From: Patiria pectinifera
Lineage: Eukaryota; Echinodermata; Asteroidea; Valvatida; Asterinidae
Direction: 5' to 3'
Length of the DNA: 64,000 nucleotides
NCBI GenBank assembly: GCA_029964075.1
Contig: CM057146.1
Coordinates: forward strand, 5,165,501-5,229,500
This document shows positions 23,699 through 37,038 of this stretch, piece after piece (position 1 is the stretch's first letter; each line of letters starts with the position of its first letter). The position numbers and the translations under genes were made by a program. The notes under the pieces are model-generated. The model searched no databases and was not told the DNA's origin. It worked only from the letters and a program-made list of their open reading frames with translations.

Positions 23699-24672
23699 AA
23701 CCAAGTCATTTTTTCCAAGTCAAGTCGAGCCTCAAGTCAAAGTTCAGCAAGTCAAGTTAAGTCTCAAGTCAGTTTTTCCATGGTTTTTCCAAGTCAAGAC
23801 AAGTCTCGAGTCATTTTTTCACAAGTCAAGTCAAGTCCCAAGACATTTTTTTTCAAGTCAACGGTCTCGAGTCATTTTAAAATATTAGATGCACATACTA
23901 TGTACAGGAACCAGTTTATGTTTTCGACAACGGAGCCAAGGAGTAGAGATGGGAATGGGGTTTATCAAAACGTGCATCGTGTAAGGAGATGAAAAAAAAC
24001 ATACTTTTCAAACATCCTCTCTATTGAAACACATTTTGATATCATATTTTCAAACTTATTCCATCATGTTAAATGTTTGAAGTATGTCTGACAAAATGCC
24101 CTTCCGAACGTTTTCGTTCAATGCATGATGTTAATTATTTTTGCTTTATTTTTGCAGTCATTTAAACCCTAGTTGCATTTAGCACGCTTTTGGTAAACCA
24201 CTATTTGCACGCGTAGCCTATCCCAACGGATGGTACTCAGACTACGCACGGCACAAACTTCACTTCCCATGCGTGAGGCAGGTCGAGTATGATACGTTGT
24301 TCATAACACACGCATAGTGCTAGTCATGTACATGACGTGTGGCAGGCTCAGGATGCCCAGCTATCGCATGCCGCATGGTTGCTAATTCGCTATGTATAAT
24401 TATTAGCATTGTTTTCAACCGATTAGGCTTATGCTAGTGCGGACGAACGCCCAGAGGCTTGTGTTTTTGTAACTTTAAGAACATGTGTTTTTGTCAGCAA
24501 GTCTAATTTATTCGAGCCCAGTCAAGTCATATTACATTTTTTTTTTCAAGTCGAGTCAAGTCTCAAGTCATATTTTCCCAAGTCAAGTCATGTCGCAAGT
24601 CAAAAAAATAGCGACTCGAGTCCGAGTCAGCGACTCGAATCCGAGTCAGCGACTCGAGTCAACAACACTGTC
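23699..24672. repeat. Two AAGTCAAGTC-type satellite blocks
   Basis: Blocks at 23699-23876 and about 24500-24672 are degenerate arrays of CAAGTCAAGTCTCAAGTCA. The second ends in GACTCGAGTC/CGAGTCAGCGACT units. The 620 bp between them look unrelated. They may be two ends of one element or two independent arrays. Confidence 0.7.
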
Positions 24673-24779
24673 AGTTAGACATTGCCTCGGGCAATGTTTT
24701 GCATTTGCGGGCACGAAGCCGTTTGACCTTTACTTCCGGGTTTGCCGGAAATGCAATGAATATTGATTACAACTTGAAA

Positions 24780-26310
24780 ACGGGAAGCTTTTACTACAGA
24801 TTTTTTTTAATTTTTATTTTAAATCTTTAGACAGTTCATAAGTACAATCTAAAATGTAAGCAGGGGCTGTCACGGAATGAACAAAAGTATAAAAACTGTC
24901 ATCAAATGATGTGCTCATCCATACCCCTGATTACAAATTAAGGTAAAATTACAAAGGTTCAGAAAAAAAATCGATAATGATAACCGAAATGAAAAAAAAA
25001 CAACCCAAAAACTGGAAAATATCAAGAAGACCCCCTCCACACCAAAAAAAGAAAAAACGCACCAAAACAATGGCCACCCACAGAACTGTATAAACAGGAA
25101 TAAAGACAATTGGAATTCCCATCCAAGTAAAACAATCCGGAAAGGGCTGATAAAAAGGGCTGAAAAAAGAACTGAAAAAAAGGGATGGGGGAAAAAAAGG
25201 CTGATAAAAATGACAAAACCCTACAAAACGGGCCACAAGTTTTAACAATTACAAATTACAAAATAAACCGCACTAAAGTCAATTGAAATTCCCATCCAGG
25301 TAAAAAGGGCAGATAAAAGTAGCTGATAAAAAGGGCTGGAAAAAAAGATGGCTGATAAAAATGACAAACCCTATAAAACGGGCTACATGTTATAATGAAA
25401 TATATAATGAAATATGGAAGTGTTCAGTGAGGAATGCCTTACACACAAATGGCATGACGACGTCATCACCCGAAAGGACGTCCTCTAGCGGCACATCAAA
25501 TAAAATTGAACTTGCTTGAATCTAGAATTCACTCGTTAAACCATTTATTTTTTCAATTTGCTCCTACTTATTATTTGGACAACCACAAGTGATTTTGCAA
25601 CGTTTCAGAATCATGACGTCATCATACCGGAAGCTATTGTCGGGAGAATTTGAAAAGGATCAGTTTTCTATTTTCTTTAAAATTTGAATCCGCCATTTGA
25701 TCCGTGTCCAATGTCTTTGTTCGTACCACAAAATAATAATAAAGAACCAGTACAATGTTGACCTTGGGCCTCAAAATGTTCGCACATTTAAACTGCTGAC
25801 GTCATCAAACTAGAAAAAATGTGGACAGTGTACATAAAATGTACTGAAATTTATCGTACCCTAAAAAAATGATTTTTTTTTAAATTTAATACGAATGGTT
25901 TTACGGGAAAGGTTAAATTTTATGATACTTTCTTCTGTGCCGACATAACAAAAACATTCACAACTAGGCAGTGTCCAATGAAATAGTTTTCGGCCCGATC
26001 ACCCAGCTTTTGTAACTCAACAAAGGCTAATCTCCATTTAATTTTGATTTTATTTTTAATGGAAGTTTTTCTAGGAGAAAAATCTGATATTTATATTTTA
26101 AGGACAGCTCCTTAATATCAGTGACATTTCAAACAACTCCCCCCTTAACAGTGTTGGGCTATTGTCAGTCAAGACAAAATCGACGGTGTCCAATAAAGTA
26201 GCAGGACATAACGCAGGTGAAGTATCTAAGCCGAAGGTTTATAACAGGCCTATGCAAAGTCATGATCATTATACCCTAAACAAAACTTTACTTTGATAAC
26301 ATGGGCTAGA
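24780..26310. other. Gene-poor AT-rich stretch with scattered TGACGTCA-like sites
   Basis: 24935-25390 has two related stretches rich in GGGCTGATAAAAA (near 25145 and 25300). TGACGTCATC octamer-type sites occur near 25617 and 25798, with a related GACGTCATC near 25459 and TGACGTCAC further on in the tandem duplication. No supported gene. Confidence 0.5.
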
Positions 26311-26835
26311 ATACCAACGTTATATGCAACAATATTCGAGGATGTCAAACCCACTGCGCAGCACGTCATCGTTATGACGTCACTTAGGTTTTCCAGGCTG
26401 CGATGCAGACATTCCAGACCGTTCTGCAACCTTTGCAACTGCTTCCGTAAGTCGCCGATATATGCCACTGCTTACAATACGCCAATTGAGTTTGTGAAAG
26501 GTTGTATTCTACCAATTGTCTGCGACTACCTTCCAACATGTCACGCCCATTGTCTGTAATCATTTACGATCTATATACCAACGTTTCATGCAACTATATT
26601 CAAGGATGTCAAACCCACTGCGCAGCACGTCATCGTTATGACGTCACTTATGTATTCCAGGTTGCGATGCGGATATTCAAGACTTCAGCAACCTTTGTTA
26701 CTGCTTCCGTAAGTCGCCGATAATGCCACTGCTTACAATAAACCAATTGAGCTTGTGCAAGGTTTGACTCTACCGCTTGTCTGCGACTACATTCCGACAT
26801 GTCACGCCCGTTGACTGTAATCATTTACGATCTAT
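26311..26835. repeat. Tandem duplication of a 264-bp unit
   Basis: Unit 1 is 26311-26574 and unit 2 is 26575-26835, head to tail, starting ATACCAACGTT and ending CATTTACGATCTAT. They share long identical runs (for example around GCGCAGCACGTCATCG) with scattered substitutions and one short deletion. Each unit carries one TGACGTCAC site. Neither unit keeps a long open frame, so a coding duplication is unlikely. Confidence 0.9.
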
Positions 26836-27332
26836 CGTAACCGTGCACCAATCAAATACCGGCATCTGGCGGCACTGGGCGCGGCAGAGCACTCGCTTCA
26901 TTTCCACCGACGCTGGCAGAGCGGACAAGTGGTGCCTTGGATCTTGGACTGGTCAGAATACCGTACAGGTAAGCTATCGTCCAGATTTGTATCACTGATT
27001 TTAACAAGTTTGTCACACTGAAAAACGAAGGTGGAACTTGCAACTTACGGAATACAAATACCGTTTCGGTGCTCCACCAACTGAGCTATCTTTCTTTAGT
27101 GTCCAAGTTCAACGGCGCAAGTCTGAAGCCATACCCCACAAGCCATGTAGCCCTATAGTCACGATGCTGGAAACACTAGCAAACCTGCAAACCTGGGAAA
27201 TGGCAGACAGTGATGATCACTAAAAGATGGGAAAGGCCTATGGCTTTCAAATTAGCATGGGCCACAGCGGGAAACTGATTATAGGCACCTAAAAATTTGT
27301 TACGTTACCGAGATTGAAACCATTAGAGACAC
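26836..27332. other. Unassigned stretch with a possible non-coding 5' exon
   Basis: A relatively GC-rich segment (about 26860-26968) ends in ACCGTACAG followed by GTAAGC, a good donor. It could be a 5' untranslated exon, perhaps of the LU-domain gene, whose first coding exon is preceded by CATGCAG at 31037. There is no direct support for this link. Confidence 0.2.
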
Positions 27333-27514
27333 ACTCTTGAAAAAAATTGTCCGGTTAACATTGTTAACTTATTTCTTATGATGGGACTGCGGTTTGGCCG
27401 AAGTCAATTGAGCGTGATCGGCTGACTGATAAGGTTTACGTACAAAACCCCAAGCCAACGAGGTTTTTGTATAGAAAGCTGCCGGCCACATTTTGCGAGA
27501 GTGTGTCCGTAATG
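27333..27514. repeat. Dispersed repeat, copy B
   Basis: Near-identical, same-orientation partner of 1-185, 27.3 kb away. Differences include loss of a few bases in the A-rich start and of two bases near GCCGGCCAC. Confidence 0.8.
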
Positions 27515-30500
27515 ACGGTATGTAACATGGCAGGCAGGGGTTTGACTCGTCATCCCGACAGCATATTATCAGGATGACGATTTATTTGGTAAGGGTGATG
27601 AGTTCAATCCTAACATTTCAAACACTCTTCAACTTGATCAGCCTGCATGATAGCCCTACAAACAGGGTTCATTTATCGGTCGTATAACTGCCCCCATTTC
27701 AGCCCTGCTCCTATCGCCACTGTATACGCTATTCATACAATATTATACTAAATGGTAAATTCGAAATGACGTTGTTTAAACGTCATTACAACGTATGATT
27801 GTTACTCTTTGCATACGTCGAATCTTTCGGGGGGGGGGGTCATCTGTTTTTAAGTCTTGTGCCCTACAGAACAAAATGGCGGGCCCTGGGGCAGGGGAGG
27901 GGGACTCGAGCCACCAATCCCCCTGCTGAAGGGGGGGGGGAGTTGGTGGAACAAGGCAGGCACAGGCTTGTGCCACGAAAGCATCATGAGTATGAATGGG
28001 AAAGGGTCGGTGGAATTTCATGGAATATGTATAGGCCCAACATTCCAAATAGCACAAAGTATTTCAGTTATAAACGATTCTGATCAGGCCAATGTTCTTT
28101 TTTTCCATTTCTTGCGGGTAATTTCAAGTTACTATCGTACATTGCAAAATGTAAATAGCTTGACACAAATATTGAATATGTACTGTGTACTGTGTATCAT
28201 GGATGTTAAGTCTTTCCTTTATAAATGTAAAATATGGATATTTTCAAATACACATTGTTTATTCCTTGATTATCTTTTTTGTGGCATATCAAGTAAATAT
28301 CAATCAAGTAAATATGTCAAAACTCATTATAAAATGTTGATTTTTTTTAACTATTCAAATATGTGCATGCATCATAAAGTCCTCTTTACTTCAACAGTCT
28401 GTGGTAAACATATTTTTTTTGCACAAAACACCTGTTCGCTGTCATATGGATTATGAATAAACAAATGCTCTGGGCCTAACAGCCGAAAGCAAGGATATGA
28501 TTGCTAGATGAAATGAGCTAAACTTGACAAACATGTACAATGCCAGTTCTGTTTCTGTGTTTAGTCTCATTGGTTTTACGCGTGTGCTATATTTAAATTT
28601 ATGTAACTTCCACGATTTGTGTTTTGACAGATCGGCAGCGCCCCCATTCATTGCAATCTCGTGCCCCGTGGGTACGATCTTGCAGCGCCATGTTGTTTCC
28701 CATCATGCCTTGCGCGATCGTAACCCCTGGAATTGTGTAATTTAAGTATACCGAAATACGGTACATTATAATTATAAGATTTCAACAAATGGTTTTCAGT
28801 AAAAGTGTTTGCTTATTTTTTATTCATACAGATGTAAGTAAATGCTTAAAAATTGACAGTAAAAGCAAATGCCATGTTTTATTCATACGAACATGGTATA
28901 ATTTATACTTTGTGTGAATTTTTTTCGCGATTAACATTAATTAATGCAGTAGTATTTTTGCACAGAATTATTTGCTTTATAATTTCAAGGTTGCCCCAAC
29001 CCAGCCTTGAAATGACAAGTACATATTTGAAATCTGAAGCATTTACTCCCTTCTATTCATACGAAACGAAGAAACGATTATTTTTCGTTATGACGAAGTG
29101 ACGAATATCTGTAGTAATTAATGTCTCCTAATTAGCCTCAACATGATTTTATGAAAACAGATATTTTGTTCTGGCTATTCAACTACTGGGCTATCGCATC
29201 AGTTATATATATATATTTCAATTTTGGCGGAGAAAAGTACGCGAAAATGCGATTTTAAAAATCGACCAACTTCAAACTTGATATTTCTCGAGACTTTGTT
29301 TGCAGCTATATCTGTGTGCACATATTCGTCACTTTGTCAAAACGGTGACTCTATCAAAATTGACTTTTTACTCACTCTGTACTGTACATGATAACTGTAC
29401 GTACGCACTTACCTTGCAGCATGTATCACAAAAACGTGAGAGACTTTTACACAATCAAACTTCATTTTCTGTCATAATATGCGAGAATAACATCTAAAGA
29501 TACTCACTGGTGCATTCTTGGGGAATTAGTGTTCTATCCCACAGTAAACATGGCAGTCATGGCGAAGCCATTCTGAGGCACAAAATAACTCACAACTATT
29601 GACAGGAATATACTGGTGTGCTCAGTCGGAGGACGTCTTCCAAAAAGACCGAGAAAGTATACAACTTTCAGGTGCTGCCGAGTCACTCGTCGGAATATAT
29701 ATACGCGAGGACAAATACCTCTATTTAACGTTCATCCAGACAATAAAAATTCAAGTAATAAGCTTGCAATTACATAACATTTAATATTAATACAATATCA
29801 AGATGGACAAGTATAAAATTATATAATAATCCCGAATTAATTGCAATGGATTGACCTAAGAACTAACTTCTCATGTTGACGACGACAACTGTTAACCGTC
29901 CTCGCGCGGGAAGCACAAAGGTCATCAAAAATGCACTGTTTTACATAGGAATATGTAAATCACCCCGATTTATTCAAAAATGGGTACGTCACTTCTACAT
30001 TATTATGCATACAGTTAGGAAAGGACAAATGAGGTCGCCCTTGCCCAGGCACGGTTCCTTACACCCAATAAAAAAAAGGGATGTTTCCCAAAGTGGGAAA
30101 GTGTCCAGCTTGAAAACAGACACCCCCCCCCCCCACATTCTGGAATTTGTATTCATGTGGAGACATTTCTTTGTTCTCGTGTAGTAAAGTTTTCGAGTTT
30201 GAAATTGAAGTTTCAAAATGCTCTTATTTTAACCAGAATTAATTTCCTGGGCTGAAATTTGGACTAAATATCCCTTTTCTAAAACTCTTCCATTTGCGAC
30301 AGATCAACCTACCTTGGAAATTCCTAGTTTTTGAGTAAAATCCATATATCTATTTCGTGAAATTCTTGTGGAGACGTATTCATCTATAGAACTGTTCTTC
30401 TCTAGACGTATACAATCTTTTGTTCCCTATTGTGTGCATGTCTCCGTAAGGTAGTAAATTCCAGCACCCCCCCCCCCACACACAACATGGCTAAATAGCG

Positions 30501-31073
30501 CCCTCACTTCAGGAATTGGAAGCCCCAATTTCTCAATCATGTATGGCCCTCAGAACTACCTAATACTAAGAAGAGTTTGAGTGTATAACTCATTAATTCA
30601 TGAGCTGGGCGGACGATTATTTGGTCTATCTACTGATGTGCACCCATTAGTTTCAGAGAAAGTCCCAAATTAGAGTAAACAAGTAAAATCGTTATGCTTA
30701 TAGTAGTCCCGGCCCCAAATTCCTCATCAATCCAACTAATATATGTCATCATTGTTTGGTATTTTGAAATAACGCCACCCATCCAAATCTAGACAAAGGA
30801 TCTAGACATGTCCTTTCCCCTGAACACGATCTTTTGTACACGGTACAGGTGCTTTTTAATCTAGTCGATCTGGTACCAGTAGCTGGTCGACAGATGGGGG
30901 TTGCCACCCCCCCCCCGCCCCTCATTCAGCCGCTGACTATGTTATGACATCGTTGATTTTAAACGTTTACGGGGCATTCCCCAGGATCCCCTTGTATTAA
31001 TAAAATTGTATCTAACTATCTGGTTTTGACCATGCAGGGTTCATTGCCGTGCGACAACAGTATAGCTACAACC
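27515..31073. other. Intergenic, no supported gene
   Basis: AT-rich, with homopolymeric G or C tracts at about 27829, 27931, 30123, 30467 and 30907. A (TA)n run lies near 29203-29216. No frame combines domain content with splice sites. Confidence 0.45.
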
Positions 31074-32408
31074 ATGAAGCTGCTACAACTCACTCTTATG
31101 CTTGGCTTGATTGGTAGGCTTTCAGCTTCTGCTCCCTTTTCTCCCCTGTCTTTTTAAAACCGAAAAGGACGTATAAACAATCAAACTGACCTAGTCCTAT
31201 AGTCCTGTTGATATCTTGGAAATTAGTCAACTGTTGATATCCCCTTCCACAGGAAAACAGATCCCAGTCACAGTGGCTTGCCCCCCCCCCCAGCACTGCC
31301 CCCCCCCCCTTTATAGCTTGCACTTATCAACTCAAATCAGGTGAATACAACCTGTTTCTCCACAAGTCTGATGTTGTATTGTTTAACTTCCCTTGCTACC
31401 CTCACTGAAAAACTTGTTTTCATAAGGCGGGGGGGGGGGGGGTAATGAGACAAGAGCACTGTAATAAGGCCACTTTAGGGCTATACAGACCATGGAGGAA
31501 TAAGAACACAATGAAGCAGCTTAATTTCAATTTATCAATGTTGTTTGAAAGTCTTTAGCAAACATGTAAAGTACCGTTCCTGTCTGTTTTGGGGTACGGC
31601 ATAATGGTGTCGTAACGCTTCCGTTGTACGTCACCCCTTACCACATTAATGATTTGAGTTTTATGAGCTTGAGTCCGTAAAACGATCATAATATAGTTGA
31701 CGATTTTTTATGACTATTATTTTTTGCATTTGACGTTAATATGCAGGAAGTATCGTGGGTCTCCAGTGTTACCTCTGTATTGACGGATTAGGTGGCACTT
31801 CCCCTGGCTGTCGGGATCCGTTCAATACATCCACCACTGATCCAACCGTTACAAAACAGACTTGCCCAGGTGGAGCTTACTCTTGCAGTGTAAGTTTTCA
31901 AATACCGTATTTCAGTAGCGTATTGGGGTGGGTGGTGGAGCAGTAGCGTAATAGGGTTAAACTTCTGAGGCCTGAGGGGGCACTTGAGCCATATAAACAG
32001 TACAATCAACTTGTTCAATTTAAGATTTTAAAGGGGGCGGGGGGAGGGGGGGGGAGGTAGGGCTTCCCAGTGGGTACGAACATCCCCTGGCCGCGGTTTG
32101 TGCATGGCCCATGTGGGCTTCTTCCGCACGTATGAAATAATAGTGAGACATACATGTTTTGTTGTTTTGTTTTGTTTTGCTTATAGAAATCATATTTAAG
32201 TTCAACTGAACTGACCTTCACGGTGAGAGGTTGTGTCCCAACTTCTGCTTGCCCGAGCTCGGATGGGTGCGCCTCGTCTGAATATCAAGGCAACGCTGCC
32301 ACTGGCTGCTGCTGCCCTGGTGACTTCTGCAACGGAGCTGAGTCGGTGTCGGTCAATCTCCTCACTACTGCGGCTGTAGGCCTGACTGCCCTTGTATTCA
32401 CTCTGTAA
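31074..32408 (+). CDS. Ly6/uPAR (LU) domain GPI-anchored protein
   Basis: Three exons: 31074-31113, 31747-31889 and 32187-32408 (phases 1 and 0), encoding 134 residues. Residues 1-18 form a signal peptide (MKLLQLTLMLGLIG...) split by intron 1, a layout common in LU genes. The mature start QCYLC and the end CCPGDFCN are the hallmark LU cysteine motifs, giving a three-finger, disulphide-rich domain. The last residues (about 112-134, SVNLLTTAAVGLTALVFTL) are hydrophobic with no charged tail, as for GPI attachment. It is therefore predicted on the outer cell surface. LU proteins bind varied partners such as receptors, so its ligand cannot be stated. It is a cell-surface member of the fold, not a venom component, since it keeps the anchor signal. 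AATAAA lies at 32766-32771. Confidence 0.88.
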
Positions 32409-35400
32409 AGTGAGTGAATCCATCAGGATGGCTTTGTGGTTGTTATTAGGGCGCATCCCATAGCATCCGTATATAGTCTTTGATTTTCTTAGCTTTTGTT
32501 GCATGCACACGCATTCTTCGTCTAGAAAACGCTGGGGGGTTTTCAAAATGATATAGCTTGAGTTGTTGTGTTAAAAAATAATGGAGTCAGTGCTGTATTG
32601 TATTATCCGGGCAGAAAGAATTAAGAACTAAGATTGCTTAAATCATTTTAGTGACCAACATATTTTTTTCAAACGGTTAGATTTTTTTTTAATCCATCAG
32701 TTGAATAGTTCTGTATTCCAAAATGCTCATGTGCACATAACGATTTGGCCTAAATTATCAAGTCAAATAAAATAATTGGCCTAAATTGACCCAACTTAAA
32801 GATTCGACCTAACAATTTGGTCTAGGGAGTAGTTGTGTAGGCCTACACAAGTCTTATTATGCGGAACTCGATGTTTCTACAATCCACAATGATTACGTGC
32901 AATAAAAAGCACATAAAATATTTGCAAATTGTTCGCACATGTATGAATGGATGAAACAAAATACCGCAAAACATGGTATAACCCTAACAGTTCAAACATT
33001 TCAGTGAAATTGATTGGGAATAAGGAGTTTTCTTCAGTTCCTTGAGACGATATGCATGCTTAAGGCGAACATTTTTTTTACTATCACGAATAGACCTTTT
33101 GCATCTGATGCCACATTTGAGGGCTGGACTTTATTTCTCATTGTTTGTCAATGATGTCACTTTGCAAGCCAGATATTTATGTGCGCAACACAAATCATCG
33201 CTAGATTATATACTCAGGGATTACGGGGGTTTTGTATTAAATGTTTTTTACATGATGTATTAGTTCATTAAGTCAAGATGGAGGTAATTCTATGAAGTCT
33301 TGAATGCTTGTAAAATAGCGCATACAAAGCGATTTGATATTCACAATGTATTTACAGCAAAAATACAACATCTGAGAGCTTTTCTTCGATAATTTGGAAG
33401 AAAATAGTACAATAACCTGATAATAACGATTTATCAAAAGAAAAGACCACAACACGGTACACTTTGTCCTGCTCGAGATGTAGGTCTGAAATAGTTATTA
33501 ACTGACATTCACTTAATAGGAAAGCTAAACTCTCATGGTGGCTGCAGGCAGATGGGGGGCAGACTAAAACATGGAGTCCGTCTCTAAATTGGCCTCAAGA
33601 TAATATTTTTGATCCCTGACGAACATCCACTCCTACAACTTGAAAAAAAAAAAAGTTTAGAATATGTCCATTTGGTTTTGGAATAAAGGCCTCTAAACGA
33701 TTCGGCATCTAGAGATGAAGCTGAGACTGAAAACAAAGAAGAAAGAAACGTTATATCCGCACGGTTCTGCGCAAACGCAGGGCTGATTCAACCTTACTGT
33801 CACGTGACTACTTGGCAGGATCGTCCGGCGTGCGTGTTTATGGTGGAAATCGAGGATACACACGTGCAACATCATCGATGAATTGAGGACACTGTCCTCA
33901 GGACAGGAACCAAATCGAGGACGACCTCGATTAGAAAACGTGTGCAAAAACCAATGAGTATAAACAAAGGAAAAGGGAAGAGGAACGACAGAAAATCCTC
34001 GATTTACACCATAAACAAACCTGGGTGTGTGAGTTTGTCTTACATTCACTATGTGGACTTGTGAACAAAAGATGTCCACATAATGGAGGTTGTGTTGACG
34101 TTATGTGGACTAAGCCGCGTCCACATAACGTTTCGCCCTCTCTGGAAAACAGGTTTAGAGGCATTTTTGAGTTAAGTTTATCTGTAGCGGAATGAAGAGA
34201 ATCACTATAGGGAATCATAGAAAAAAATGGGTTGAAAGAGTTTTCACAGTTTAAGTAAAGTTATTTTTTGTACCGAGTTTTCTTAACTACACGAAAACAA
34301 AGGAATGTTCACATAGGGTATGTAAGACAAACATGTCTGTGTGTGTCATAGTTTCCGCATTGCGAACATAAAATTGGGAGAGTAAAACTTTTGTTTGTGG
34401 GTCAGCATAAATTAGAACGTCGGTGGTATTCATATTACATTCCTATAATAAACACTATACCATCTTTTCTGAGGATATCTCACTTAGGGAATATTTCTTC
34501 CATGTAAACCACTCTCAGTTTCTATGCCTCGATGGGTCAGTAAAAAGTTCCAATGAGTAAATGCTCTCAAGCTGTGTGAGATTCTATACATAATGAATAA
34601 AATGATGATCGATTGAAATAAATAAAAAAATTCTCTGAGCTACATCCTTTATTGACATGTGATTTGCACTGCTGATGGACACTGGTGCATAAATAAAAGA
34701 TTATTTGATGTCTCTCACAATTGTTAATTCCAAATGGTGCGCTGGGAAATGTGAGTCAAGACAAAAAAATGTTCTTGTCTTCAGGTTATTAAAAAGCCCA
34801 AATTTACTGCATGGACATAACACATCAGACAGTTCAGTTGTAACTTCGTCTTGTGATCGCAAAAGTTACTGTTTCATATTGCAAATGGTCAGTGCATCAG
34901 ACAATATTATTCACTGGTGGCGGTGGTCTATTGTCTTGTTCCCTGACTTAACGATCCCCTAACGTCTATTTCTATATCAGAGGTCAGGTACCTAGCCATC
35001 ATGTGATCACAAAATGAGATTTAAAATTGTAGATGTTGAAACTTTTACTCATGCAGTGCAAAACCTTGCTTTCGTCCGAATAAAACTTGAAGCATAACGC
35101 TTTATTACATACACTGAGCATTACGCCTGATATTGGACTTAACCAATGCAACGTTAATTAGGGTGAACGAACTTTAAATTTCTGGGACTGAGGAACACTA
35201 CCATTTCATCCAGAAAGAGTACCGCGAACATATTCGCAATGGGCAATAGGCTCCGTGCGCGAACAGAAAGGGCATTTTTTTATAACCACTTTCCACCTCT
35301 AATGGGGACCACATTCAGTGGACTACGTCGGATGGGAACTTTGCTGCCGCGCGTGCGCTGAGAAAGCGCCCTCTTAAAAAAAATAATTTAAGGAAAGTTT

Positions 35401-36060
35401 AGAAAATCTCAGTTCTTTTTACAATGAATTTGTAAGGCTCCTAGCAATTCATTTCTAGCGATGTGTCAATCTTGTCGGTGCAGTTTGATGCCCAAATAAT
35501 TCACTTTATGTTAAACGGACCACCCTTTCGCGACGCGTGACGAGCTACATCGCACACTAGTCAAGTGGCTTAGATCAAATTTTTGACAAGGGCAGGGGGG
35601 AACTAGCCCCCCCCCCCCAGATTTACCCGAGTGCTCCGCTTGCGGACATAATGTGTCCCCTCGAGCATAAGTGTGCCTCTCGAGGTGAAAACAAAACAGG
35701 CCTTAACAAGTTAACATTTCGAGAAATTTTGAAGAACGAGGAATATGACAGAACCAAGCCCCAAAACTCTTACAATGCACCCTGAAAATGGCCACATAAC
35801 AAAATGCGTATAGTTTGCATAATTGCTGGTTTAGAAGAGCGGCCCCTATTTTTGAAGATGCTACCAGACCCCCCCCCCCCCCCCAACCACCACCACTATT
35901 TGATTTACGGAGGCCAAGTGTCCGGTGAAACACGTGTCAACATTTAAGCCGGATGTGTCCCCCCCCCAAAAAAAAAATATATTAAAATAAAATTAGCAAG
36001 TGGCCCTTTTTGGTGATGCCCCCCCCCCCTCCCCCATTTTGAAAACCGTTCCGTCGCCTC
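32409..36060. other. 3' flank of the LU gene and intergenic DNA
   Basis: No supported gene. Several short hairpins of the CCTCGATT/AATCGAGG and GTCCACATAA type occur at about 33840-34130. Poly(C) tracts lie near 35608, 35869 and 35960. A GTGGCTTAGA segment near 35566 resembles the start of the repeat at 39255. Confidence 0.45.
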
Positions 36061-36192
36061 TGCAAGATCGTGACCGAAAGCACGAAACTTGGCAGATAGA
36101 TTCTATAGCGCGCCCTTGAGACGATATTTAGAAGGGGTGACACCAGACATTCTTTTGGGAAGGGTGCCTTATTTACATAAATCGTTGTTACC
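36061..36192 (+). repeat. Dispersed repeat family R, copy 1
   Basis: Shares AAGATCGTGACCG, AGAAGGGGTGACACC and GCCTTATTT.CATAAATCGTT with 39255-39416 (same strand) and with 39815-39960 (opposite strand). It is non-coding; open frames that run through it are not conserved between copies. Confidence 0.75.
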
Positions 36193-37038
36193 AAAAAAAC
36201 CGCAAATTCTTGTCAATTGTGTTGTATTTTGCAAAAGTGACCTCGAGCTTCCAACAGAAACCCAGTTTTCTTTTGAATCTGTATTTACGTTTGTGATTTT
36301 AGGAATGACGTCCAACTGTGCATCCCTTATAGCGCGTCGTTTAGCCCTCCGAGCATTTGAGGAACAAAATGAGGAACGTTACGTACCACCAACAATTGTT
36401 TTATGGTAGAAAAGATGATAGTACTTAAAATTAAAAAACAAAAATCCATCACATTTTGCTCTATACGCACTCACTCATCCGCAATGACTGCATTGGTTCG
36501 TCGCGCTGAGCTCCAGTGCCAACGTCGAACTGCTCGGCTCCAAGCAGGCTAGTGGAAAAGGTAATAATAGATTTTCAAAAAAGTCCATCTCATTTTGCTA
36601 AAACAACATTGTTTACATCTTTCCCTACCTCTAATGTTTTATACATTGAATGTTTAATCGGTCATTAAGTGTTGCATTACGCAGGGGTGGGAGAGATGAG
36701 CCTGAGGGTAAGCATCCGTTGAAAGAAATTAGGGAGGTGCAGTTGATATCCCCTCTTTGGGTAATGGAATGGTCTGTTTAACGAGCTGGTCATATTACTC
36801 GGATAATAGGTGTGTCAGAAAATTCTATTTGACTATTTTGGCTGTTTCTTTTCAAGCCGTGTGTCCAATATTGTCAGCTGTCTCTCACACAACTTTATCA
36901 ACGCGAGCAAAGCAAAACTGTAAGTTATTTATCATTAGTTGTCATTTTTTTATCCTAGGAATATTTTAGAATATGTTTATGCTATTAATTTTTAAAACAA
37001 TTAAATTGAATAAAACAAATCGAGATTAACCACGAATA
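36193..37038. other. Intergenic, no supported gene
   Basis: A moderately long open frame to 36409 begins inside the preceding repeat and has no recognisable content. Nothing else was identified. Confidence 0.4.

Noticed and set aside
31074..32408. Three-finger venom-like toxin
   Set aside because: The LU fold is shared, but the C-terminal GPI-type hydrophobic signal and lack of venom-specific features indicate an ordinary cell-surface protein.
36089..36409. 106-codon frame as a gene
   Set aside because: Its first third lies in repeat family R, whose other copies do not keep the frame; no domain or splice support.
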